Of a DNA stretch of 64,000 nucleotides, positions 54,501 to 61,930 are shown in pieces. Every line of letters starts with the position of its first letter. The first letter of the stretch is position 1. The notes under the pieces are model-generated. The model had not been told where the DNA came from and searched no databases. It saw nothing but the letters and a program-made list of their open reading frames with translations. Source of the DNA: Azorinus chamasolen (taxonomy: Eukaryota > Mollusca > Bivalvia > Cardiida > Solecurtidae); the NCBI GenBank assembly GCA_963576725.1, contig OY755241.1, forward strand, positions 3,848,062 to 3,912,061, in the 5' to 3' direction. The translations under genes were made by a program, and so were the position numbers.

Positions 54501-56860
54501 CGGGGACAGAACAGATTGTGGTCCGAACAATCACGTAATAAGGTAAGCAACAAATACAGTAGTTAAAACCTCTCTATAACGGCCACTAAATTACAATAAA
54601 ACCTCTCTATAACGGCCACTAAATTACATCAAGTATTTTGTGTTAAAGGCAGGTGGTTGCTTAAAGCAAGGTGAAAGTAAAACAGAACGCTCTTATAGGA
54701 GCGTTCTGTTTTACTTTCACCTTGCTTTAAGCTGCCACCTGCCCTAAATGCAAATTAATTAACACAATTTAGTGGCCGTTATAGAAAGGTTTTACTGTAG
54801 TAGTTAAAACTTTATGAATATTCATTAAGAAATTATGTCATCATGAACATTAATTAGATTATTTTTGTTATAATGGCACAAGGACACAGGAATGTTGGGT
54901 CATAGTAGAAACAGTGGAACAATATCTACAGTTGAGCTTCCATATCTCGAACTTTAACGGACCATATAAATTACTTCAAGGTAACAGAGGTTCGATTCAT
55001 CCGACCCCTAATCCGAAAAAAATGTTAAGTTCACAGCTTAATGCAGGCATAAAGGAATGCTAAAAGTTCCTACAGGAGCTTTTAGCCTTACTTTCGACCT
55101 GCATTAACCCTTTCCCTCATATAAACGTGTTTTCACGCATTTGCAAACAGAGAAGACCCAGATCAGACGGCTCCTCTAGGAGCCGTCTGATCAGCGTCTG
55201 CTCTGTTTGCTAAACGAATTTGATAAATCTGTTTCTTTGCTTTCTAAAATGTCTGCAATGTTCCACCTTCCATATTTCATTACAGCTATTTTGTCCATGA
55301 ATATTCAGTAGGTATTGAAATTTGAAATAAACATAGAACATGGAAAGGGTTCTTCTGTCATATGTGTTTCTAGATATGCACAATGTTATATCTTACAACA
55401 ACTCTGTATTGTAAATTTTGAAGGGCTGAACTTTTACTTCGAGTTATCATTAAGTTCGAGTTATTGGAGTTCGAGATATTGAAGATCAACTGCATATTGT
55501 TTCATGAACTAACAGAGTAGACTCTGATCAGACGGCTTGGAAGGCATAGAAAAGCGTGTTCATGGAGTTCTGTGTTAACCCTTTCCCTGTCCTACATTTA
55601 TTCCAAATTTCAATACCTACTGAATATTCAATTATAAAATAGTTATAAAGAAATATGGAAGCTGAATCATTGTAGACATTTTAGAAAGCAAGGAAACAGA
55701 TCCATCAAATTCCATTAGCAAACAGAGCAGACCCTGATCAGACGGCTCCTCTAGGAGCCACCTGATCTGGGTCTACTCTGTTTGCAAATGCGTGAAAATA
55801 CGTTTATATGAGGGAAAGGGTTAAGTTAAACATTTCCTTTGTAACTACGTGTATTTATTTAGGAACGTATTGCTTATCTAAGCAAAGAGAACATACCCTG
55901 ACCAGAAAGCTCATTCTGACCTCTTTCTACAGCTTCTGTCGTGGCTTAATCTTGACATGACACTATAATATCGTCGTATTTATATTCATAATGCCATCTC
56001 TCATATGCATAGTCATGGAGAAAATAGTTGTACAAAGTGTGGATAAATCTGAATTTTGGCCGCGTGTCAAGGCTATGCAACGAAAAGCGTTTGATCATTG
56101 TCTATACTGTTTGAAACTCATCCGCCTCTGGTCTGAAAACAAGTATGTACCATCACTGGGTACTTTGTCTAGGACTGGTATTATAGGTGTTCATGTTTAC
56201 ATAAAGTCGGACTTCTTTTTTATATCTGACCTGTGTCTACTGTTTGCAAATGCATTAACCCTTCGCTTGCTATTCACGTCAGTATACCTACCTGTAAATA
56301 GTGAAGACCCAGATGAGACAGCTCCTGCAGGAGCTGTCTCATCTGGGTCTGCACTAATTACAAATTGATTGTGCAACCAGTACACTTCACAGCAGTGATT
56401 GCACAGAGCAATAATTGTAGACAGTGAAGATATATATGTAATTGTACAACAGGGCGTGGGTAAATAAGATTGTTTTTTAATTCAGCAAGAGAAGGGTTAA
56501 AAGCTGAATTATGGGGTATATGCAATACTATCTTAATCATTTCAATACTGGGTGGATTAACCCATCAGTATTAAACTCGAGTCTACCCAGCATGAAAAAC
56601 TTAAACTTGCTAGAGGGTTCTGAATTACAAACAGTGCAGACCTTGATTAGAGTGCTCCTCTATTAGCCCTCTGATCAGGGTCTACACTGATTGCATTGAT
56701 AGTGCACGCGTGCCTCAGGTTGAATGTGTTAATTGCATATGTAAACTCTTCCGTTTACAGATGTGACGAGGATTCCGATTGCAATATGCTCACAGAGATG
56801 TGCTGTTTTGACGGATGTAAGAACAGGTGTAAGAAGTTCTGGTTGTCCAGCCAGCCGTGA
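48510..56860 (+). CDS. secreted single-WAP-domain protein, five exons
   Basis: Exons 48510-48551, 50777-50812, 52354-52429, 54425-54542 and 56761-56860 join without a frame break into 372 nt, 123 residues plus TGA. Every junction has GT-AG. Residues 1-21 (MTSSALLQVLLIFT, VFCGVHS) form a signal peptide with likely cleavage before G22. Residues 25-50 carry four cysteines (C25, C30, C35, C50) in a segment I do not recognise. Residues about 66-116 form a WAP four-disulfide core: C68, C83, C92, C98, CC105-106, C110, C114, with spacing C-x5-C-x6-CC-x3-C-x3-C. WAP proteins are commonly extracellular protease inhibitors, antimicrobials or shell/matrix proteins; which applies is not shown. Coding bases are about 4.5 percent of the 8.35-kb span, and the introns are largely MITEs. 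Confidence 0.85.
48618..48700. mobile_element. family J-like palindrome in intron 1
   Basis: GAGATCATTCTCAAGCATCT GATTGGTCAG ATACTTGAGAATAATCTC; close to 46676-46735. Confidence 0.6.
48795..49040. mobile_element. family B MITE, variant arm (intron 1)
   Basis: TTAA, CCCTTCCCTTCATATAAATC; palindrome near 48836-48897, tip GGATCCTATAGGAATC; TATTCAGTAGGTATTGAATT arm; GGGAAAGG, TTAA. Confidence 0.8.
49103..49344. mobile_element. family A MITE (intron 1)
   Basis: TTAA, CCCAGTCCCTCATAG ... palindrome about 49158-49226 (tip TTTGCTCCATAGGAGCAAAT) ... AAGGAGGGAATGAG. Poly-C tract 49249-49261. Confidence 0.75.
49345..50398. other. intron 1 sequence with B scraps
   Basis: B right ends near 49385-49440 and 50000-50065, a B left arm near 49487, and a GACGGACAGACAGAC stretch near 49830. 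No exon seen. Confidence 0.45.
50399..50648. mobile_element. family I piggyBac-like MITE, intact (intron 1)
   Basis: TTAA, CCCTTCGCTTGCTGTTCGCG ... AAATTCAGCAAGAGAAGGG, TTAA. Palindrome 50440-50510 (GATGAGACAGCTCCTGCAGG mirrored). Confidence 0.9.
50777..50812 (+). CDS. WAP gene exon 2
   Basis: ttttttctag acceptor, 12 codons VFCGVHSGLPCE, GTAAGA donor at 50813; phase 0 both ends. Completes the signal peptide. Confidence 0.8.
50852..51125. mobile_element. family D-like MITE with nested TTAA element M
   Basis: TA, CAGTAGAACCTGTC then TTAA; element M (50870-51059) opens CCCTTATAACGCTGAATTTT, has a palindrome near 50972-51022 (GCAGACTCCTCTAGGAACCC) and ends CACACTGTAAGGA, TTAA. After it the D arm resumes (GCGGCCATTCACTTATTGAA ... 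GGTAGTTGCTTAAT). Confidence 0.65.
51480..51790. mobile_element. composite repeat (as 2490-2700) plus family G fragment
   Basis: GGGGCGTAGGTAGCGATACG CACTTACGCAC ... ATTATTATGGCCACAATGAA ... family A left end, then at 51690 GGCAAACAGCTTGACTCTTA TTACTCGGCG ... GATCCAGGCTGTTTGC. Confidence 0.6.
51908..52035. repeat. 31-bp tandem repeat, 4 units
   Basis: CAAACACTATCTTGTTCATA TGCCATCATAA repeats; the third unit has a GTTC duplication. The unit is part of the family B arm (TTCATATGCCATTATAA). Confidence 0.85.
52060..52300. mobile_element. family L palindromic element
   Basis: A perfect stem of about 32 bp near 52195-52262 (CAGTGAAGTCCCGGGTCAGA mirrored) has a unique GCCGCCTTTTCAAGGCGGC tip. Ends TTTTGGCGCCAAATTT / GGCACCGAAAGAG TTAA suggest a TTAA-type element. 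Confidence 0.65.
52354..52429 (+). CDS. WAP gene exon 3
   Basis: atttacaacag acceptor, 25 codons plus one base: TAGCGLDNCFHKYDADSD then ELVALCK; GTAAGC donor at 52430. A second AG 4 bp downstream would break the frame. Confidence 0.8.
52618..52947. mobile_element. family B MITE (intron 3)
   Basis: TTAA, CCGTTTCCTTCATATAAACG; perfect palindrome 52658-52723; long arm with a 20-bp TCTGTTTACTTATTGAAA duplication; ATAGGGAAAGGCA TTAA. Confidence 0.8.
53047..53221. mobile_element. family B MITE (intron 3)
   Basis: CTAA, CCCTTGCCCTCATGTAAGCG; perfect palindrome 53085-53153; ends TTTAGGG TTAA, shared with the next unit. Confidence 0.8.
53218..53325. mobile_element. 100-bp minimal TTAA element
   Basis: TTAA, CCATTTTCTTCAC ... 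GCAAACAGACTAGACCCAGA TCTCTGTTTG ... ATATGAGGGGAATTG, TTAA. B ends with almost no palindrome. Confidence 0.65.
53523..53592. mobile_element. family H palindrome, shortened
   Basis: CCCCATCAAACCCTATGTTA TGACCACAACATAGGATTTG GTGG; the inner stem is lost. Confidence 0.55.
53606..53915 (-). mobile_element. tRNA-derived SINE, copy 2 (intron 3)
   Basis: Head on the minus strand: GGCGGTGGTCTAGTGGTAAC and CGGGGTTCAAATCCCGGTCC near 53905-53845; tail CTAGGTACTTTACTTTAC. The overlapping frames are SINE artefacts. Confidence 0.9.
54031..54370. mobile_element. family C MITE with fourfold right arm (intron 3)
   Basis: CAATAAAACATCTCTATAAC ... TTATAGAGAGGTTTACTG. The right arm GAGCGTTCTGTTTTACTTTC ACCTTGCTTTAAGCAGCCAC occurs at 54136, 54181, 54226 and 54272 (45-46 bp steps). 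Ends 54 bp before exon 4. Confidence 0.9.
54425..54542 (+). CDS. WAP gene exon 4
   Basis: tataatttcag acceptor. Two bases finish P52, then MHGLQQELDDRYKKVCPPLK and FIGNNGDRTDCGPNNHVI follow, plus two bases. GTAAGC donor at 54543. Supplies the first two WAP cysteines. Confidence 0.8.
54557..54797. mobile_element. family C MITE with doubled left end (intron 4)
   Basis: CAGTAGTTAAAACCTCTCTA, a second ATAAAACCTCTCTATAACGG 30 bp on, palindrome (tip ACGCTCTTATAGGAGCGT), GAAAGGTTTTACTG TA. Starts 14 bp after the exon 4 donor. Confidence 0.9.
54929..55492. mobile_element. family F MITE with nested B (intron 4)
   Basis: TA, CAGTTGAGCTTCCATATCTC ... GAGATATTGAAGATCAACTG. A family B element (TTAA 55104-55107 to 55349; palindrome 55143-55211 with CTCCTCTAGGAG tip) sits in the TTAA of the F arm GCATTAA. 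Confidence 0.8.
55575..55824. mobile_element. family B piggyBac-like MITE, intact (intron 4)
   Basis: TTAA, CCCTTTCCCTGTCCTACATT ... TTTATATGAGGGAAAGGG, TTAA; 242 bp; palindrome about 55717-55788, tip GGCTCCTCTAGGAGCC. Confidence 0.9.
56255..56500. mobile_element. family I piggyBac-like MITE, intact (intron 4)
   Basis: TTAA, CCCTTCGCTTGCTATTCACG ... TTCAGCAAGAGAAGGG, TTAA; palindrome 56296-56366, tip CAGCTCCTGCAGGAGCTG. Confidence 0.9.
56558..56732. mobile_element. element M-like MITE (intron 4)
   Basis: TTAA, CCCATCAGTATTAAACTCG ... palindrome ACAAACAGTGCAGACCTTGA ... CTGATCAGGGTCTACACTGA, tip GTGCTCCTCTATTAGC ... GTTGAATGTG, TTAA. Ends 28 bp before exon 5. Confidence 0.65.
56761..56860 (+). 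CDS. WAP gene exon 5 (rest of WAP core, stop)
   Basis: ctcttccgtttacag acceptor. One base completes R91; then CDEDSDCNMLTEMCCFDG, CKNRCKKFWLSSQP and TGA at 56858-56860. Supplies six of the eight WAP cysteines. Confidence 0.85.
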
Positions 56861-56970
56861 ATTGCATTTCAATTTGCCAGGGGGAATAACTCCTTATTTG
56901 CATTGGCCATAATTATATATGCTTCATTGCACAAAAATCGTTCTTCGTTGTTTTTGTTTATTTTTATTGA

Positions 56971-56976
56971 AATAAA
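56971..56976 (+). terminator. polyadenylation signal of the WAP gene
   Basis: AATAAA, 111 bp after the stop, inside AAATAAATAATTGATTGAAT. Confidence 0.55.
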
Positions 56977-57069
56977 TAATTGATTGAATGAATGAATAAT
57001 CAAATGAATAACAAATTACTTCCAGATAACAATTTCGAGTCATCCAATTTCTAATATGGACAATTTCTT

Positions 57070-57200
57070 ATGTTGAATGAATGAATGAATGAATGAATGA
57101 AAGACTTTATTTAAAGAGGGTTACCCGGTTAGTCAACAGACTAATCTACCCCAGGGCCCTCTAACACAAGCATTTCATACAAAATATTTAACAAACAGAA
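57070..57200 (-). mobile_element. LINE 3' tail with (CATT)n end
   Basis: Minus strand: AGAGGGCCCTGGGGTAGATT, ACCGGGTAACCCTCTTTAAA, TAAAGTCTTTCATTCATTCA. Homologous to 17764-17890 and to the end of the large LINE. Confidence 0.7.
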
Positions 57201-57257
57201 ATATGATAAGAATATCTGTAATTTAAAAGACAGGACAGAGTAGCCATACAGACCAAA

Positions 57258-57412
57258 CGTACATATAGGAACATTAAGCTATCACATGTATTTCTAGATA
57301 TGCGTAGTGATACATTTGGAAAAATTCTGTATTTGTAAAATTGGGAAGGAATTTTTTACTTCGTGTTATCTAGATGTTCGAGTTGTTCGTGTTCGAGATA
57401 TCAAAGTTCAGC
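57258..57412. mobile_element. family F right half
   Basis: GAACATTAAGCTATCACATG TATTTCTAG ... GTTCGAGATATCAAAGTTCA; the left half is missing. Confidence 0.6.
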
Positions 57413-57493
57413 TATATATAGAACTCTATAAGCCAACTGAATAGAGCCTGGTCCGACGGCTCTTACAGGAACCGAGATAACCAATCACCTGCT

Positions 57494-57722
57494 TTAACTC
57501 ATTCTCCCCTAGACTATTTTTGGACCCAGCCTCTTTGAATAAATCTACCGAAAAGGAGCATTAACTAAAGAAAAGTGAAACTTTAGAATTTTGTAGTTTG
57601 AAACCATTGTGATAAATAGAGCATTTGCTCCTATAGGAGCAAATGCTCTATTTATCACAATGGTTTCACAAAATAAAGTTTACATAGGCGCAATAAGGCT
57701 TCAGTAGGAGAGAATGAGTTAA
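57494..57722. mobile_element. family A MITE, intact
   Basis: TTAA, CTCATTCTCCCCTAGAC ... GTAGGAGAGAATGAG, TTAA; palindrome 57604-57666 near perfect. Confidence 0.85.
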
Positions 57723-57812
57723 AAGAGACCGATGTTTGTTCATAAAGCGGTCGAGATTCTACTGTTTGCGTGACACCATTCACTGAATATATTTCATATC
57801 TCATGTGATGGA

Positions 57813-57955
57813 AGTGCTGTTTTTTTGAACTCCGATGTCTCTAATTTCAAGGGACCATGCAAATTAGGCTCGAGTCATCCAATTTATAAACTGACCAATG
57901 ATCTCAAGTTCACAGCTTAATGCAGGCCTAAAGTAATGCTGAAAGCTCCTGTGGT
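57813..57955. mobile_element. family F left half, broken at apex
   Basis: GAACTCCGATGTCTCTAATT ... CACAGCTTAATGCAGGCCTA AAGTAATGCTGAAAGCTCCT, then unrelated sequence. Confidence 0.65.
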
Positions 57956-58029
57956 TTTCGTTAAAAAACCCTCTCTATTCAACATTTCCCTGTGTGGTTT
58001 TTTCTCGACAAACTCATCAAACTTATTTA

Positions 58030-58238
58030 CACATTTAATTATTTAGCTGCTAATGTCGAATCAATGTTAAGCTTTGGAAAACATTTTAGATCCGGCTAAG
58101 ACACCGAGTCACTCGGCATTTCATCAATATCCAAACAATTTTATGCTGTAATTTTCCCTTTTTTTGGAGAAAATGGAATAAAAAAGAAGCAGACGACACA
58201 TTTTGCAGACGACAATGCTTGGCAGCGAACGAGTTAAA
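58030..58238. mobile_element. family G copy, diverged
   Basis: ACATTTTAGATCCGGCTAAG ... CATCAATATCCAAACAATTT around CCGAGTCACTCGG; right end CAGACGACAATGCTTGGCAG CGAACGAG TTAA. Confidence 0.65.
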
Positions 58239-58389
58239 TGACTAGTTTCCTTGACTACAGCTAAGGGCGAAATTAAATCAAGAGTTTTTAACAAAAGATC
58301 TTATTTATATGATAATTTAATTTGGAGAAATAAATAGATGATTCATAGCTCTTGGGATACAAGAGAAACTCTCTATATCAACTCATTTA

Positions 58390-58632
58390 CATTTTACTTC
58401 ATAAATACGCCCTTTAACGCCTTTGCAAACAGAGTAACCCAGATCAGACGGCTTCAATAGGAGCCGTCTGATTAGGGTCTGCTCTGTTAGCTTATGGTAT
58501 TATAAAGCTCTGTTTTTACAATTTGCTTACCAGAGCCAAAATGTTTTTTCTTAATATGCCATTATTAGTAATAACCTGATAAATGTTCATTATGTTATTA
58601 TCTCTTGTATGAATATTCATAGAGTTAAATGT
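58390..58632. mobile_element. family B MITE (inverted relative to next)
   Basis: ACTTCATAAATACGCCCTTT; palindrome 58427-58492 (GGCTTCAATAGGAGCC tip); long arm to ATGAATATTCATAGAG TTAA. Confidence 0.65.
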
Positions 58633-58902
58633 TGTCCCTTTACTCTATGAATAGTCATGTTAAAATGATGATGTCATGAATATCAATTAGGATAATTTTT
58701 GAAATGGCATATTAACACGTTAATGTTTTACCAAAACAGAAAGTGTAGAATTAGAATAATATTATCCCATAAGCAAACAGAGCAGACCCTGATCAGACGA
58801 CTCCTATAGGGTATAAATATCTCCTCCTATAGGAGCCGTCTGATCAGGTCTTCTATGTTTGCAAACGGCATAGAAAGGCGTATTTATGGAGTAAAGGGTT
58901 AA
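58633..58902. mobile_element. family B MITE with duplicated apex
   Basis: CCCTTTACTCTATGAATAGT ... palindrome whose tip reads ACTCCTATAGGGTATAAATA TCTCCTCCTATAGGAGCCGT ... TATTTATGGAGTAAAGGG, TTAA. Confidence 0.7.
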
Positions 58903-59021
58903 AGAATAAGTATTGATGTCATATACTGCAGACAGTTGCTTAATGCAGAACGATAAAAAATACAGAAGTCTGCTAAGGGAGTCTTGTGCATCCATTTTAT
59001 GTAAGTTTTGTTCTGCATTAA

Positions 59022-59248
59022 TTAACCCTTTCCCTCATATTTGACGACTTTTGACGACTCTGTAAAAGTCACTTTGTGAGACCATTGTGATAAATAGAGC
59101 ATTTGCTCCTATAGAGCAAATGCTCTATTCATCACTGGTTTCAAGCTACAAAAATCTAAAATTTTCCTTTTCTCTAATTAATGCTCCTTTTCGGTAGATT
59201 AATTCAAAGAGGTTGTATCTAAAAATAGCCTATGCGGTAATGGGTTAT
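59022..59248. mobile_element. family A MITE
   Basis: TTAA, CCCTTTCCCTCATATTTGAC ... CCTATGCGGTAATGGG, TTAT; palindrome 59086-59145. Confidence 0.8.
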
Positions 59249-59382
59249 GCTACAGTCTGATTAACACCTTACCTTATAAAAAAACTTCTTATAGAAGCGC
59301 CCTTTTAGTAAGACCTAGATCAGCTGGCTTCTATATAGACCGTCTGAACAGGGTATGTTGTGTGTACTCCTGAAGTAATATA

Positions 59383-59572
59383 CAGTAGAACCCCTCTAAT
59401 TCGACCGCTTAATGAATAAACATGGTGTTTTTATAAGTAGGTGGTTGCTTAATGCAGGGCAAAAGTAATAAGGAGCTTTCTGCATTACTTTTGTCCTGCA
59501 TTAAGCTATCACCCGCATCTAGCACCTAGAATTATACCTCTTTTAGGTTGTCGCATTAGCGTGGTTTTAATG
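59383..59572. mobile_element. family D pogo-like MITE
   Basis: TA, CAGTAGAACCCCTCTAATTC ... GCATTAGCGTGGTTTTAATG, TA; arms CAGGGCAAAAGTAATAAGGA GCTTTCTGC with the apex partly lost. Confidence 0.75.
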
Positions 59573-59664
59573 TAGTTCGGATTCTAAAGTCAAAGTCAAA
59601 CCCCCATGTTTTCATATATACCATTATAAAAATAAACTGCTGTGATATCACATGACGTGATATA

Positions 59665-59779
59665 CAGTAAAACTCTAGAGGAACTTTCTGCATTACTTTT
59701 GCCTTGCATTAAGCAACCACCTGCTTATAAAGACACCCATGTCGATTCATTAAGTGGTCGCATTAGAGGGGCTCTACTG
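59665..59779. mobile_element. family D, left arm deleted to the apex
   Basis: TA, CAGTAAAACTCTAGAGGAAC TTTCTGCATTAC ... GCATTAGAGGGGCTCTACTG, TA. Confidence 0.75.
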
Positions 59780-59794
59780 TAACAGATCAAATTA

Positions 59795-60005
59795 CAGCAC
59801 AGCACAGCACAGCACAGCACAGCACAACACAGCAGAGAAGAGTATAATGCAGTTTAACTTATTTACGTTATATGAAAGCAGTTCATGTTATATCGTATCA
59901 ATGTCATATCATATCATTATATATTATATCAGTGCAACTGTGCATGTTATTTATGTTATATCAGTTTATGTTATATCAGAGCATTTTATGTTATATCAGA
60001 GCAGT
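59795..60005. repeat. (CACAG)n and TTATATCAG simple repeats
   Basis: ACAGCACAGCACAGCACAGC at 59797-59832; TTTATGTTATATCAGAGCA-like units at 59935-60005. The frames over them are artefacts. Confidence 0.7.
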
Positions 60006-60323
60006 GTTTTGGCTTAATAAGAAGTCCAGTTCCCTTAGGAGACTTCTGACCGGGACCTGTTATGTCTGCTGGTGGATGATGGAAATCTTGTTCTGGTGTT
60101 TCTGTCATGGTCAAATAATCATGTGTCCATGCGTCAGTATAAGATTTATCTGATTTATATTCATGATGTCACTGTTACTGACACGGATTTTCGGTACCAG
60201 CTGCCAGGTAAACTTTTAATTATAAGTTCTATGCGGCAATATTATAGTATTGAATACTAAATAGTCGAAACTGATAAAAACTAACCACAGGTGGGACTAA
60301 TTCTACTCGTCTTGTAACCCGGG

Positions 60324-60772
60324 TTTAACCCTTTCGCTGATGAATATTCGTGTACGAACTGATAACAACGTACATAATCAACTAGTCGACCTTTTGTAAT
60401 GGCTACAAGAAATGTTGGCCATGACAGGTAAAGCATAACCTGTAGTATCAGATCTATATTACAGTAAAACTTCTCTGTAGCCGCCATCAAATTACATCAA
60501 GTATTTTGTGTTAAAGACAGGTGGATGCTTAAAGCAAGGTGAAAGTAAAACAGAGCGTTCTGTTTTACTTTCACCTTGCTTTAAGCTGCCACCTGTCCTA
60601 AATACAAACTAATTAACACAATTTAGTGGCCGTTATAGAGAGGTTTTACTGTATTTCATAAGCAAACATGGATAAGACACCCATAAGACAGGTCCTACAT
60701 GAACGATCTGAGCAGGGTCTGCTCTGTTTGCAAAGGGGTGAAGAAAGGTGACGTTATCAGATAAAGGGTTAA
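60324..60772. mobile_element. family B element with nested family C
   Basis: TTAA, CCCTTTCGCTGATGAATATT ... ATCAGATAAAGGG, TTAA. A C copy (60462-60651) interrupts ATCTATAT|TTTCATAAGC exactly at TA. That C lacks its usual tip (AACAGAGCGTTCTG). Confidence 0.8.
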
Positions 60773-61084
60773 AAACTACCGGCTTTAAACCTTTCGGTGC
60801 CACATTTCTAATTGTCGTCTGCAAACTAATTGTGTTAATACCCCGGGGGCCAGAAAGGGTTACCGTGCACCCCCCGTCTGACTTTTTTTCATGGGTACCA
60901 GGGTGTTTGGTAGGGTCTGCTGAATGGAAATCAAAATTGTACCCAAGAAAAAACTCATTCCTGCTATGGGTTTTTCTACCGTTTCCATGGCAACCCGTGG
61001 TCTTGACAACGGCGGTGGGTAAAGGCTATAATGTAGTATATCTATGCTATTCGGGGCACTAAGAGTTTGAAACTGGTGCCAAAC
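60773..61084. other. no gene seen; family L-like scrap
   Basis: ACCTTTCGGTGCCACATTTC TAATTGTCGTCTGCAAAC resembles the family L end at 52060. Confidence 0.4.
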
Positions 61085-61930
61085 TAAAGATAAGACATTG
61101 GTCTTTAATTCAGAATATGTTTTTGTTAATTACCTCATTTGCATAATCATGAATATTAATGAGAAACCCGAAAAATGAAGGAAAAATGACTAGAAGATGG
61201 TAAAAACTAGATCTGAAATCACATGTGATGGTCCAAATACACCCAAATATGTTTTAATACATAAAACACCCCCAAGGAGTGTATTATTTAAAACAAAATC
61301 GTGTCTCTGTGGCTTTTATGCATTTTTATTGCGTTTTTGAGTATCCATAGCAGAGGTACGTCCGGGTAGCATAAGGGCATAGAAAAGATAGCATTATATC
61401 TCAAGGCCTTCGAGAGCTGGTAGCTGACAATATCAACTTGTTACCAAACATAAAATAAATACACTGGTAAATGATTTAAGATATATTGTAGTTAATAAGT
61501 TCATTAGCATATTCATGAATATTAATGAGAGACCCCTAAAATTAGAGAAAAAGACAGGGAAATGGTGAAAACTAGAACTGAAATCACCTGTAATGCTACA
61601 AATCGATGGAGATATGTTCTTATACATAAAACCATCTCATTGAGAGTAATCTAGCTGATGCTATGTAAAAACGTGTCTCTAAGGGTCATCTGCATTTTAG
61701 AGTTTCCATAGCAAATGTACGTCCGGACAGCGTCGACGCATAGAGAAGGTAAAACCGTTATATCACAGGGCATTGGGCCGCTGGGAGCTAACATTATCAA
61801 CATGTTACCAAATATAATTATAAGAAATACAATGGTCTTTGATTAAGAATATCATGTTGTTAATCAGTTCATTAGCATATTCATGAATATTAATGCTTAA
61901 ATCAAACAAAAAGAAGGGACATGATTTAAA
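61085..61930. repeat. 366-bp tandem repeat, about 2.3 units
   Basis: GGTCTTTAATTCAGAATATG (61103), GGTAAATGATTTAAGATATA (61468) and GGTCTTTGATTAAGAATATC (61834) start equivalent positions. TCATGAATATTAATGAGA, AAAACTAGAWCTGAAATCAC and GTACGTCCGGRYAGC recur in each. Confidence 0.85.

Noticed and set aside
55991..56368. 125-codon plus-strand ORF in WAP intron 4
   Set aside because: Its C-terminal third is translation of the family I palindrome (DPDETAPAGAVSSGSALI), a recurrent transposon artefact. The rest is unrecognised.
59754..60260. Three overlapping plus-strand ORFs of 62-93 codons
   Set aside because: They arise from CACAG and TTATATCAG simple repeats and a MITE end.
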